The translations under genes were made by a program, and so were the position numbers. The notes under the pieces were generated by a model, which had not been told where the DNA came from, did not search any database, and saw only the letters and a list, made by a program, of their open reading frames with translations. A stretch of 64,000 bases of DNA from JAUZRW01 sp964549915 (lineage in GTDB: Bacteria; Chloroflexota; Anaerolineae; Aggregatilineales; Phototrophicaceae): NCBI GenBank assembly GCA_964549915.1, contig CAZJWX010000001.1, positions 1 to 64,000 of the forward strand. Direction: 5' to 3'. Every line of letters begins with the position of its first letter. Position 1 is the first letter of the stretch. Shown here piece by piece: positions 1 through 8,042 of this stretch.

Positions 1-15
1 TGCCATTCTAACATT

Positions 16-459
16 TTACTTCATGCGGGTTCCTTTTGCTTTGTCCATAAGCTGCCGGGCCGACCATTGCAGGGAGTCATGGAGTTTTTTCAGACCTGCC
101 TGATATTTGCGACCAAAATTGGTATCACCCTCGAACTCAACGATCCAATTGAGTTTGCGAAGCTCATCTGGGACGCTTTTCACAGTGCGATACTTGAGGG
201 GGATGAGAGCTTTGTCCCAGTTCAGTGCGAGTTTCCATTCCCAGGTCACATACTTAGATTGCACCGCATCAGGAGACATCACGAGTACTACCACATCGGC
301 ATTCTCAATCGCACGGCGTAATGCCTGCTGCCAATCCTGGCCCCCTTCAATTTTCCGCCGATCAACCCAAACTTTATAGTTAAGACCTATCAAGTCTTGT
401 TCCAGGCGATCAACGAAGTCAGTATCTTCCCGGCTGTAGCTGATGAAGATTTTCAACAT
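16..459 (-). CDS. Small stand-alone TIR-domain protein
   Basis: A 147-residue protein that is almost entirely one TIR domain. The N-terminus carries the strand-A/box-1 motif FISYSRED, followed by the WVDRRKIEGGQDW segment and VVLVMSPDAVQS. The Glu of TWEWKLAL (residue 74) sits where catalytic TIR NADases have their glutamate, so NAD hydrolysis or signalling is possible but is inference. I chose the ATG at 459; an in-frame TTG at 468 would add three residues, and neither has a good Shine-Dalgarno. No effector or sensor partner lies next to it on this side, and the stop is only 15 bases from the window edge, so the downstream neighbour is not visible. A second, much larger TIR protein is at 34.8 kb. 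Confidence 0.8.
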   Translation of the reverse strand: MLKIFISYSREDTDFVDRLEQDLIGLNYKVWVDRRKIEGGQDWQQALRRAIENADVVVLVMSPDAVQSKYVTWEWKLALNWDKALIPLKYRTVKSVPDELRKLNWIVEFEGDTNFGRKYQAGLKKLHDSLQWSARQLMDKAKGTRMK

Positions 460-550
460 GATGCTCAAGCGATCTTGCTGCGACGACGTTATAACCTAGA
501 GTATACGGGGCATCGTGTTTTTGGCAACTCACATCGCGGCAGTTCAACGC

Positions 551-577
551 AAAAACGCGCCCCGATTGGAGCGCGTC
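551..577 (-). terminator. Rho-independent terminator of pdxS
   Basis: On the reverse strand a 6-bp stem ACGCGC/GCGCGT (arms 571-576 and 555-560) is followed directly by a run of five T (551-555). It lies about 35 bases after the pdxS stop codon. Confidence 0.75.
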
Positions 578-609
578 TGTTGGTTACTATAAAGTTGAGG
601 CCAGTTCGT

Positions 610-1518
610 TTACCATCCCCGTCCGGCGATTTTTTCGCCTTCGGGCATGGTGCCCACGTTGATGCCGACCATGGCTTCGCCCAGGCCGCGGCTGACATCG
701 GCGAGGATTTGCGGATCGTTGTAGTGTGTGACCGCCTTGACGATGGCGGCGGCACGTTTGGCCGGGTCACCACTCTTGAAGATGCCGCTGCCGACGAAGA
801 CCCCATCCACACCCAACTGCATCATCAGCGCAGCGTCCGCAGGGGTGGCGACACCACCAGCGGCGAAGTTGACCACAGGCAAGCGACCCAGTTCGGCGGT
901 CTCTTTGACGAGGGGGTAGGGTGCCTGAATCTCCTTGGCGTAGGTGTAGAGTTCTTCTTCCGCCATGTTCTGAATGCGGCGAATTTCGCCCATGACCTGA
1001 CGAGCGTGGCGCACTGCCTCGACGACATCACCCGTTCCGGCCTCGCCCTTGGTGCGGATCATGGCAGCGCCTTCGTTGACGCGGCGCAGCGCTTCGCCCA
1101 GGTTGCGGCAGCCGCAGACGAAGGGCACGGTGAATTTGGTTTTGTCAATGTGATGCTCTTCATCTGCCGGGGTGAGCACTTCGCTCTCGTCGACATAATC
1201 CACGCCCAGGGCTTCCAGGATTTGCGCCTCTACGAAGTGACCGATGCGTGCTTTCGCCATCACCGGAATGCTGACGGCATTGATGATGCCTTCGATCATG
1301 TCGGGGTCACTCATGCGTGCCACGCCACCCTGCACACGAATATCCGCCGGGACTCGTTCCAGTGCCATGACGGCGACTGCGCCCGCATCTTCCGCAATTT
1401 TGGCTTGTTCTGGCGTGACGACATCCATGATGACGCCGCCCTTGAGCATTTGCGCCAGCCCACGCTTGACGGTCTCTGTCCCTTTTTGTCCGTTCGTTCC
1501 GTTCTCAGTCATCGTCAT
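610..1518 (-). CDS. pdxS: Pyridoxal 5'-phosphate synthase lyase subunit PdxS
   Basis: PdxS makes pyridoxal 5'-phosphate from ribose 5-phosphate, glyceraldehyde 3-phosphate and ammonia, in a dodecameric complex with the glutaminase PdxT (DXP-independent vitamin B6 pathway). The protein is a TIM barrel of normal family length (about 302 residues). Family signatures are intact: GGVIMDVV with the early Asp, the Schiff-base lysine in MAKARIGH (K89), the second lysine in IRTKGEAGTG (K157), and the GGVATPADAA and FVGSGIFKS phosphate-binding loops. I chose the ATG at 1518 because AGGA lies four to eight bases upstream; an ATG six bases further in is an equal alternative, while the longer 1557 start has no ribosome site. 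No pdxT is next to it, so the glutaminase must be encoded elsewhere. Confidence 0.95.
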   Translation of the reverse strand: MTMTENGTNGQKGTETVKRGLAQMLKGGVIMDVVTPEQAKIAEDAGAVAVMALERVPADIRVQGGVARMSDPDMIEGIINAVSIPVMAKARIGHFVEAQILEALGVDYVDESEVLTPADEEHHIDKTKFTVPFVCGCRNLGEALRRVNEGAAMIRTKGEAGTGDVVEAVRHARQVMGEIRRIQNMAEEELYTYAKEIQAPYPLVKETAELGRLPVVNFAAGGVATPADAALMMQLGVDGVFVGSGIFKSGDPAKRAAAIVKAVTHYNDPQILADVSRGLGEAMVGINVGTMPEGEKIAGRGW

Positions 1519-1734
1519 CAATTCCTGTACGTTGGTTCTCGTGTTTCTTACTTTCATCGTAGCGACGGCTCAGCGCTACCAGTATGTCCATTATAGTCCA
1601 TTAAGGCCAGTTGGCATTGGCTGGGCTGCCCGCCGTTGTACGGCGGCGAGTTTGGTTGTTTCACGCCCTGAAGCTCTGCTATAGTGAAAGCAATCGACTG
1701 TACTTATTCACCTCGTCAGGATAAGGGGCGCTGG

Positions 1735-2673
1735 ATGGCAGAGTATCTAGAGTTGAACCGGGATAATGTGGCGGAAATCGAGGCGATTGGCAAGATCAAA
1801 CGTGGCTGGATCAGCCAGGTCACCTGGTTGCCCAGCGGACGCACACTGGCGGTTGCAGCCGCTTCTGGCTTGTTCACCTATGTCGATGGACTGAGGCCGG
1901 CGCCGACGCAGGTATTCGAAGATGCCCATGCCGGCCCCGTCAAATCGGTGGCTACCAGCAGAGACGGACGCCTGCTGGCGACGGGCAGTGCGGATACCAC
2001 CGTGCGCCTCTGGAATGTCGATCGTGAGAGCGGTTTGCTCAGCGAAGGGGCGTCGCTGGATGGACACGAAGATGCCGTCGATGCTGTCGCGCTCAGCCCG
2101 CAGGGGACGATGCTGGCGACAGCGGGAGCAGATCAGGTGATTCACCTCTGGAATACGGAAATTGGCAGCCGCCAGACGACACTGGTGGGGCATACAGGCG
2201 AAATCGAAGCGCTGGCCTTCGCGCTGCGCGGGCACGTGATCGTCTCCGGCAGCCGGGATCAGAGCGTGCGCCTGTGGGATTTGCGTGCGGAGACGGGGGG
2301 AACCGTGCTGGGCCAGCACGATGACTGGGTGCGCGATCTGGCGGTCAGCCCGGGGGGAACCTGGGTCGCCACAGCCAGTAAGGACATGACGGTGCGCATC
2401 TGGGATTTGCTGGACGCGGAGGCGATCCACATCTTGCAGGCACATGCGGAAGGCGCGGATTGTGTGGCCTTTTCGCCCAATGGTGGCTTGCTGGCATCGG
2501 GGGGACGCGACAACGCAGTGAAGATCTGGCATGTAGAAACGGGGGATTTGCTGGCGACCCTCAGCGGGCACGAGAAACCCGTCCTATCCATCGCGTTCAA
2601 CCCGCAAGGGACGATGCTGCTCAGCGCCGGAGGAGACAATCAGATCATCGCCTGGGCACTTGCGAGAGCATGA
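1735..2673 (+). CDS. WD40 repeat protein, single seven-bladed propeller
   Basis: About 312 residues made of seven WD40 units, each ending in variants of D-x-x-VRLWD (for example TTVRLWNV, QSVRLWDL, MTVRIWDL, NAVKIWHV). Seven units fit exactly one closed beta-propeller, so the protein is probably a cytoplasmic scaffold; no signal peptide, membrane segment or enzyme domain is present. The ATG at 1735 is preferred over an upstream GTG at 1684 because AAGGGG precedes it by about eight bases. It heads a forward run of four genes, with a 94-base gap to the glycosyltransferase. The sequence of the repeats does not reveal a partner. Confidence 0.85.
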   Translation: MAEYLELNRDNVAEIEAIGKIKRGWISQVTWLPSGRTLAVAAASGLFTYVDGLRPAPTQVFEDAHAGPVKSVATSRDGRLLATGSADTTVRLWNVDRESGLLSEGASLDGHEDAVDAVALSPQGTMLATAGADQVIHLWNTEIGSRQTTLVGHTGEIEALAFALRGHVIVSGSRDQSVRLWDLRAETGGTVLGQHDDWVRDLAVSPGGTWVATASKDMTVRIWDLLDAEAIHILQAHAEGADCVAFSPNGGLLASGGRDNAVKIWHVETGDLLATLSGHEKPVLSIAFNPQGTMLLSAGGDNQIIAWALARA

Positions 2674-2767
2674 TTCGCGCGGATTGTTCTGGTCTGGTAC
2701 TCGGCAGATGCTCTGCTACAATCGGCGCTCTATAGTAAAAACCTGAGTACCAGAACGGAATGACCGT

Positions 2768-3523
2768 ATGCAAGCAGAAGTCGAGAAGATGACCCACCAT
2801 GCTGAATCGCTGGAAATCAACAACCCGGACGGGTTGACGCTGACGGTCATCATCCCCTGCTATAACGAAGCAACCACCATCGAAGAGGTGCTGGAACGTG
2901 TGCGCCGGGTGGGCCTTGCCGATGAGATTCTGATTGTGGATGACGGCTCAACGGACGGTACCCGCGAGATTCTGGCGCAGATTGAAGCGCAGGAATACCC
3001 GGAAGTGCGCGTGCTCTACCACCCGCAGAATCGCGGTAAGGGCGCTGCATTGGTGACGGGTTTTCAGGCGGCAACCAGTGACATCTTCCTCATCCAGGAT
3101 GCGGACTTCGAATACGATCCCCGCGAGTATCCTATTCTGCTGAAGCCGCTGCATGAGGGCATCACGCGGGTGGTCTACGGATCGCGTTTCCTGGGGGGGC
3201 CGCGCAAAGCGATGTTCTTCTGGAATATGGTTGCGAACAAAATTCTGACGCTGGCGACCAACGTCCTCTACAATTCGATCATCAGCGACATGGAAACCTG
3301 CTATAAGGTCTTCCGTTCGGATGTCGTGGAAGATATGACGATCCACGCACGCGGCTTCGAGTTCGAGCCGGAGTTCACGGCCAAAATCTTGAAGAAGGGG
3401 CTGCGCATTTACGAAGTGCCCATCAGCTACAACGGGCGCGAATGGGACGAGGGCAAGAAGATCAAATGGACGGATGCCCCGATCGCCCTCTGGACGCTGC
3501 TGAAGTATCGCTTCAGTGATTGA
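2768..3523 (+). CDS. Family 2 glycosyltransferase, DPM1/polyprenyl-phosphate mannosyltransferase-like
   Basis: A soluble 251-residue GT-A fold enzyme that would move a sugar from a nucleotide sugar to polyprenyl phosphate or another lipid acceptor at the inner membrane face. It shows the family start TVIIPCYNEA, the nucleotide-binding LIVDDGSTDGT, the RGKGAAL segment and the DxD-type metal site QDADFEYDP, followed by YGSRFLGG. There is no C-terminal membrane pair, as in short DPM1-type enzymes. It sits 17 bases before the cyclase-family gene, so the two are likely cotranscribed. A second DPM1-like enzyme is encoded at 20.6 kb, so the window carries two related but clearly distinct family members. 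Confidence 0.88.
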   Translation: MQAEVEKMTHHAESLEINNPDGLTLTVIIPCYNEATTIEEVLERVRRVGLADEILIVDDGSTDGTREILAQIEAQEYPEVRVLYHPQNRGKGAALVTGFQAATSDIFLIQDADFEYDPREYPILLKPLHEGITRVVYGSRFLGGPRKAMFFWNMVANKILTLATNVLYNSIISDMETCYKVFRSDVVEDMTIHARGFEFEPEFTAKILKKGLRIYEVPISYNGREWDEGKKIKWTDAPIALWTLLKYRFSD

Positions 3524-3540
3524 GCGGATGAGGTGCGAGA

Positions 3541-4221
3541 ATGGCCTTCGTTGATCTGGCGCACGACGTATACGATGGGATGCCTGGCTTCAAGATGGCG
3601 GATGAAGACGGGCAGGTTATCCAATATACGGCGCATGTGAAGCCATTCTTCAACCATGAACAATCCAGCCCCAAATACAACGGCCTCGCGGAATTTGAGG
3701 TCACCGAATTGCAGATGCAGACTTCCATCGGCACCTATCTCGATGCGCCATTTCATCGCTTTCGGGATGGGCGCGACATCAGTCAGTTGCGCCTGGATGA
3801 GTTGATCCTCGACGGGGTTTGTGTGGATGCACGCGGGATGAACCCCTGGGAGCCGTTCCCGCTGGAGCGCTTGCCCGCTGGCGATATGCGCAATAAGGCC
3901 ATGCTCTTCTGCTTCGGCTGGGATCAATACTGGGGGCAGGATGAATATTTCGCCTATCCTTTCCTCTCTGTCGACGTGCTGCGCGAATTGCTCCATCGCG
4001 GCGTGAAATTGGTGGGCCTGGATACGCTCAACGCCGATGACAGCCGTGACCTGACGCGCCCCGCCCATACGCTGCTGCTGCGTCAGGAGGTCTTCATCGT
4101 CGAAAACCTCACCAATCTGGATGCCCTCATCGGCAAAATGTTCCGCTTCTTCGCCGTACCGATCAAAGTTCGCGGCGGGGCCGCCATGAACATCCGCGCA
4201 TTTGCGGAAGTCGCAGAGTAG
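3541..4221 (+). CDS. Cyclase-family (kynurenine formamidase-like) protein with altered metal site
   Basis: A 226-residue protein of the cyclase/arylformamidase family, whose well-known members hydrolyse amide or ester bonds with a divalent metal. The family landmark H-x-G-T-H-x-D-x-P-x-H is recognisable as S-I-G-T-Y-L-D-A-P-F-H, so the last three ligands (Asp, Pro context, His) stay but both leading histidines are Ser and Tyr. The later VKLVGLDTLNADD and the C-terminal IKVRGGAAMNIRAFA segments are typical of the family. It either uses a different metal set or has lost hydrolase activity. It follows the glycosyltransferase by 17 bases; the substrate cannot be told from context. Confidence 0.75.
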   Translation: MAFVDLAHDVYDGMPGFKMADEDGQVIQYTAHVKPFFNHEQSSPKYNGLAEFEVTELQMQTSIGTYLDAPFHRFRDGRDISQLRLDELILDGVCVDARGMNPWEPFPLERLPAGDMRNKAMLFCFGWDQYWGQDEYFAYPFLSVDVLRELLHRGVKLVGLDTLNADDSRDLTRPAHTLLLRQEVFIVENLTNLDALIGKMFRFFAVPIKVRGGAAMNIRAFAEVAE

Positions 4222-4320
4222 ATGCGAGCATTGATGCGAGTCTGTCCTGCTATGTTCCGGCACGGGACGCTTCCGGCAAGAACGTAGACTTTGCTCATTC
4301 ACAACCACAGGAGCCACACC

Positions 4321-5049
4321 ATGCTGACAAAACCCGCCTTCTTGCTGCTGCTCATGCTGCTGCTGGCGGCAACTGTTGTCGCCCAGGAAACCGCCCCGGA
4401 AGTGACGCCGGAGACGCTGCCCGTTGCCCCGCAGGTCGTCACGACAGAAGCCGAAGACGGCCTGACGCTCGTCGGCGATTTTTACCGGATGGATCCAGGA
4501 CGCCCGACGGTGTTACTGCTGCATGAACTCTATACCACGCGGGAAAGCTGGGGCGATTTACTCTATCCATTGCTGGAGAGCGGCTATAACGTGCTGGCAG
4601 TCGATGTGCGCGGCTATGGCGAAACACGCGGTGGAATCAACTGGGGTCGTGCGGTGGATGATGTTGCGGCCTGGCTGACGTGGTTACGCGAGGTCGGCGG
4701 CGTCCGCCCGGATGCGATTTCAACGCTGGGTTCCAGTATGGGATCGACGCTGGCGATTGTCGGCTGCGCCCAGGATGAGTTCTGCCGGGGCGCGATCGCC
4801 ATCTCGCCAGGGTGGAGCTATTACGGCATTTCATTGGCAGAGCATCTCGCCGCCAAACCCGTGCTGGTGATCTACGCCGAGCGGGATCGCTGGCCTGCGC
4901 TTGGAATCGATGATATGCGCGATGCCGCGCCGGAAACCCTGGCTGAGCACGTCTACGCAGGCAACGCCCACGGCATGAATCTCGTCGAAGAGGAGTGGGA
5001 GACGGTCGTTCCCGTGCTGCTGGAATGGCTCGCCGCGCGCGGTGGGTGA
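4321..5049 (+). CDS. Secreted alpha/beta hydrolase
   Basis: A 242-residue exported serine hydrolase. Residues 3-21 form a signal peptide that ends in TVVA-Q, consistent with signal peptidase I cleavage and not a lipobox. The mature part has the oxyanion segment LLLHELYTTRESW, the nucleophile elbow G-S-S-M-G (Ser139), an acid candidate in YAERDRWP and the C-terminal His of GNAHGMN. The length is short for the family and there is little cap domain. The ATG at 4321 is chosen over one at 4291 because AGGAG lies seven bases upstream and because translation from there begins directly with the signal peptide. Substrate unknown. Confidence 0.85.
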   Translation: MLTKPAFLLLLMLLLAATVVAQETAPEVTPETLPVAPQVVTTEAEDGLTLVGDFYRMDPGRPTVLLLHELYTTRESWGDLLYPLLESGYNVLAVDVRGYGETRGGINWGRAVDDVAAWLTWLREVGGVRPDAISTLGSSMGSTLAIVGCAQDEFCRGAIAISPGWSYYGISLAEHLAAKPVLVIYAERDRWPALGIDDMRDAAPETLAEHVYAGNAHGMNLVEEEWETVVPVLLEWLAARGG

Positions 5050-5123
5050 GGCGATGCTGGCACTCTGAATGCGAGGAGTGCTTCATTTCGTCTCAAGGGG
5101 TGATGGTCTCGAAACTGCGTTTT

Positions 5124-5148
5124 GGGGGCGCACCAGTAACGCGCCCCC
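5124..5148. terminator. GC-rich stem-loop between convergent genes
   Basis: A perfect 8-bp inverted repeat GGGGGCGC/GCGCCCCC with a 9-base loop lies between the converging hydrolase and transketolase genes. No T-run follows on either strand, so it is a probable but non-canonical transcription stop. Confidence 0.5.
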
Positions 5149-5235
5149 ACAACATGTTCCGCTTGGGTGCTCATTGGTTCCCTGCGCGACGAAACGCCCC
5201 ACTGATGTCGTGTGTTCGCCGCGCAGGCAGCGCCC

Positions 5236-7257
5236 TCACTCCACCAATTCGCCGACGGCTTCCACGATGGTCTTGGCGGTCAGGCCAAATTCCTCGTAGA
5301 TGCGCTGGTAGGGGGCACTCGCGCCGAAGCGATCCACGCCGATGGTGATGCCGTGCAGTCCGACGTATTTCTGCCAGCCGAGAGTCGTCCCGGCTTCGAT
5401 GCTCACGCGGGCCAGGACTTCATCCGGCAGCACGCTCTGGTAATAGCCTTCATCCTGCTGTTCGAAAAGCTCCCAACTGGGCATGCTCACCACGCGCACC
5501 TTGACGCCTTCCGCATCCAGCGCTTCGAAGGCATCCAGCGCAATGGCCACTTCCGAACCCGTCGCCATGAGGATGACTTCCGGACGGCCTTTCTTGATGC
5601 TGCTGCTTTCCGCCAGAACATAGGCACCGCGTGCTACCCCTTCATGAATGCCCTCGACGTTATCCGTGGCCAGCACGGGCAGATTCTGCCGCGAACCGAT
5701 TACCGCCGCAGGGCCATCCAGCGTCATCACCGCCTTCCAAGCTCCGACCATCTCATTGGCATCTGCCGGACGGAAGACGGTCAGGTTGGGAATCGCACGC
5801 AGGCTCATCACATGCTCAACGGGTTGGTGCGTGGGGCCATCTTCGCCCAAGCCGATGCTGTCATGGGTGAAGATGTAGGTCGCTGGCACATTCATCAGCG
5901 AACCGATGCGGATCGCGCCGCGCATGTAATCGCTGAAGGTCAGGAAGGTGGCACTGTAGGGGCGGATAATGCCGCCGTGCAGTGCGAGTCCGTTGACAAT
6001 CGCGCCCATGCCGTGTTCGCGCACGCCGAAGCGGACGTTGCGTGCCGCTGCGTGTCCCTTACCCGTATTCTCCGCGCCTTTGATGAGCGTCTTGGTGCTG
6101 CCTGCCAGGTCGGCATCCCCGCCGATCATGGTCGGAATGTGTTTGGCGATGGCGTTCAGGGCATCGCCGATGGCGTTGCGCGTGGCGATGCTGCCTTCAT
6201 CATAAGTCGGTAGGTCGGCGTCCCAGCCTGCTGCCAGCTCCCCGGCGAAGGCGCGCTCGTATTCCGCCGCCAGTTCCGGGTAGGCAGCCTTGTATGCGGC
6301 GAATCGTTCGTTCCAGGCGTTCTCGGCAGCTTCGCCCCTGGGCAGCGCTTCGCGGAAATGCGCCAGTGTCTCATCCGGGATGTAGAACGTTTCCTGGGTG
6401 GGCCAGCCGAGGTTCTCCTTGGTCAGCTTGACTTCTTCATCGCCCAATGCCTTGCCGTGCGCCGTGCTGGTTCCGGCGTAGTTGGGGCTTCCGTAGCCGA
6501 TCACCGTGCGGATCATGATGATGCTCGGCTGAGCTGTGACGGACTGCGCTTCGCGGATGGCGGCATCAATGGCTTCGATGTCGTTGCCGTCGGTGATGCG
6601 CTGCGTGTGCCAGCCCTGGGCTTCGTAGCGGGCCTGGATGTCTTCGGTGAAGGTCATGTCCGCTTCGCCATCGAGGGTGATCTGGTTGTCATCGTAGAGG
6701 AAGATCAGCTTGCCCAGCCCCCAATGTCCCGCCAGCGCTGCCGCTTCAATGCTGACGCCTTCCATCAGGTCGCCGTCACTGACGATGGCATAGGTGTAAT
6801 GATCGACGATCTCATGCCCTTCGCGGTTGAAGTGCTGCGACAGGAAGGCTTCTGCCAGCGCCATGCCCACAGCCGTCGCTGCCCCCTGTCCCAGCGGCCC
6901 GGTGGTCGTCTCCACGCCGGGGGTCTCGTGGACTTCCGGGTGCCCTGGCGTCATGCTGCCCCACTGGCGGAAGTTCTTGATCTCTTCCATCGGCAGGTCG
7001 TACCCCGTCAGGTGCAGCAGCGAGTAAATCAACATGCTGCCGTGTCCGGCGCTCAGCACAAAGCGGTCGCGGTTGTGCCAGTTCGGGTTGGCGGGATTAT
7101 GGCGCAGGTACCGCTGCCAGAGCGTGTAGGCCATCGGCGCAGCGCCCATCGGCAGGCCGGGATGCCCGCTGTTGGCATGCTGTACGGCGTCAATGGACAG
7201 CGTGCGAATGGTGTTGATTGCCAGTTGCTGTAGATCGGTGCTCACGGTGTCAGTCAA
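5236..7257 (-). CDS. tkt: Transketolase
   Basis: Thiamine-diphosphate enzyme of the non-oxidative pentose phosphate pathway that moves two-carbon units between sugar phosphates. The full 673-residue protein is present. Domain order is normal: N-terminal TPP domain (HANSGHPGLPMG, the GDG-type motif SDGDLMEGVS with DDNQITLDG), central pyrimidine domain (GVREHGMGAIVNGLA, then THDSIGLGEDGPTHQPVEH) and the C-terminal domain. The start codon is TTG (7255-7257 on the reverse strand), supported by GGGAG eight bases upstream; no ATG is available before the conserved N-terminus. The gene stands alone on the reverse strand with a long upstream region, so it probably has its own promoter. It could supply ribose 5-phosphate for PdxS, but the two genes are not linked. 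Confidence 0.97.
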   Translation of the reverse strand: MTDTVSTDLQQLAINTIRTLSIDAVQHANSGHPGLPMGAAPMAYTLWQRYLRHNPANPNWHNRDRFVLSAGHGSMLIYSLLHLTGYDLPMEEIKNFRQWGSMTPGHPEVHETPGVETTTGPLGQGAATAVGMALAEAFLSQHFNREGHEIVDHYTYAIVSDGDLMEGVSIEAAALAGHWGLGKLIFLYDDNQITLDGEADMTFTEDIQARYEAQGWHTQRITDGNDIEAIDAAIREAQSVTAQPSIIMIRTVIGYGSPNYAGTSTAHGKALGDEEVKLTKENLGWPTQETFYIPDETLAHFREALPRGEAAENAWNERFAAYKAAYPELAAEYERAFAGELAAGWDADLPTYDEGSIATRNAIGDALNAIAKHIPTMIGGDADLAGSTKTLIKGAENTGKGHAAARNVRFGVREHGMGAIVNGLALHGGIIRPYSATFLTFSDYMRGAIRIGSLMNVPATYIFTHDSIGLGEDGPTHQPVEHVMSLRAIPNLTVFRPADANEMVGAWKAVMTLDGPAAVIGSRQNLPVLATDNVEGIHEGVARGAYVLAESSSIKKGRPEVILMATGSEVAIALDAFEALDAEGVKVRVVSMPSWELFEQQDEGYYQSVLPDEVLARVSIEAGTTLGWQKYVGLHGITIGVDRFGASAPYQRIYEEFGLTAKTIVEAVGELVE

Positions 7258-7574
7258 GATGCCTTCTCCCTGTATTGTGTTGGTTGGCCTGGTTGCGGTG
7301 TAGTATACCGCGAGTGCCCATCATGATTGCGCATATCTTTGTCGCAAGCCTCATGGGTAGGTTCGCGGTGACTTCATCGATTTGGCGCATATTGGGCGCA
7401 TTTGTTAGATGCACCCTGCCCCCGGTTTTCTACGCGGCCTGAGAAAACGCACAGGTTCTCTAACGCAGTTCTGTACCGCAAGGCGTATCAATCTCGTTAG
7501 TTAATGTCGGGCGAGAGAGGTTCTGGTGTAAGATGGTTTTGTAATGTTACGCAAGGTTGCTGCGGTGAATTCCG
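7258..7574. other. Divergent intergenic region between tkt and a small hypothetical gene
   Basis: About 317 bases with no supported gene. It must hold the promoters of both flanking genes. The octamer GCGCATAT occurs twice (near 7329 and 7385), but I see no convincing -10/-35 pair, operator or RNA. Confidence 0.5.
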
Positions 7575-7991
7575 ATGAGCGAACATTTTCGTTATGCGGT
7601 TTTCCACGATGAGATTCACCACTTTCACCTGCGCGTTGTTTCCACCGATGCCGTTGACGCCTGGTTGGCGCAGATGAGCGCCATCGTAGACCGGGATGGT
7701 ACGCTTGGACGAGTGCTGATCCGGCTGCCCGACGATTTTCTGCCGCCGATTCGCTACAGCCTGCGCCACGTGCGCCAGTGGATGCTGCGATACCCGCAGA
7801 CTTTCCAGAGCACGCGGACAGCCGTTGTGCTGCCCTATGGCAAGGGACTGCGCTCTGTCTTGCAAACATTCCACTACACACTCACACGCGGTCGCCCGAC
7901 TCAGGTGGGCTTTTTCTTCACCGGGGAACACGACGACGCAATCCAGTGGCTGCTGCAAAGTGAGCCAGAATCAGTTGCCCTGCCGGAATGA
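7575..7991 (+). CDS. Hypothetical protein, 138 residues
   Basis: I do not recognise a named family. The protein is soluble and without signal peptide or membrane helix. Its alternating pattern (HLRVVSTDAVDAWLAQMSAIV, VLIRLPDDFLP, RTAVVLPYGKGLRSVLQTF) suggests a small alpha/beta fold of the STAS or receiver size class, which is only an impression. Codon use matches its neighbours. The reverse-strand reading frame across the same bases is longer at one end but has poor composition, so the forward frame is taken. It is followed immediately by a stem-loop that overlaps the stop codon. Confidence 0.65.
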   Translation: MSEHFRYAVFHDEIHHFHLRVVSTDAVDAWLAQMSAIVDRDGTLGRVLIRLPDDFLPPIRYSLRHVRQWMLRYPQTFQSTRTAVVLPYGKGLRSVLQTFHYTLTRGRPTQVGFFFTGEHDDAIQWLLQSEPESVALPE

Positions 7992-8033
7992 CGCGAGTGC
8001 ATTACGCTGCTGCAACAGGCAAGGCACTCGCGT
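7991..8033. terminator. Perfect 10-bp inverted repeat between convergent genes
   Basis: ACGCGAGTGC at 7991-8000 pairs perfectly with GCACTCGCGT at 8024-8033 across a 23-base loop. The first base belongs to the stop codon of the forward gene, and the reverse acyl-CoA synthetase gene ends ten bases beyond. No T-run is present. Probably a bidirectional stop. Confidence 0.55.
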
Positions 8034-8042
8034 CGTCTCTGC

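Noticed and set aside
16..459. TIR gene plus pdxS neighbourhood as a TIR defence island
   Set aside because: The second gene is ordinary vitamin B6 synthesis, and the left side is outside the window, so there is no evidence for a linked sensor or effector.
397..1596. 399-codon forward frame over pdxS
   Set aside because: pdxS is intact on the reverse strand; the forward frame has the His/Asp/Arg-rich composition typical of antisense reading of GC-rich genes.
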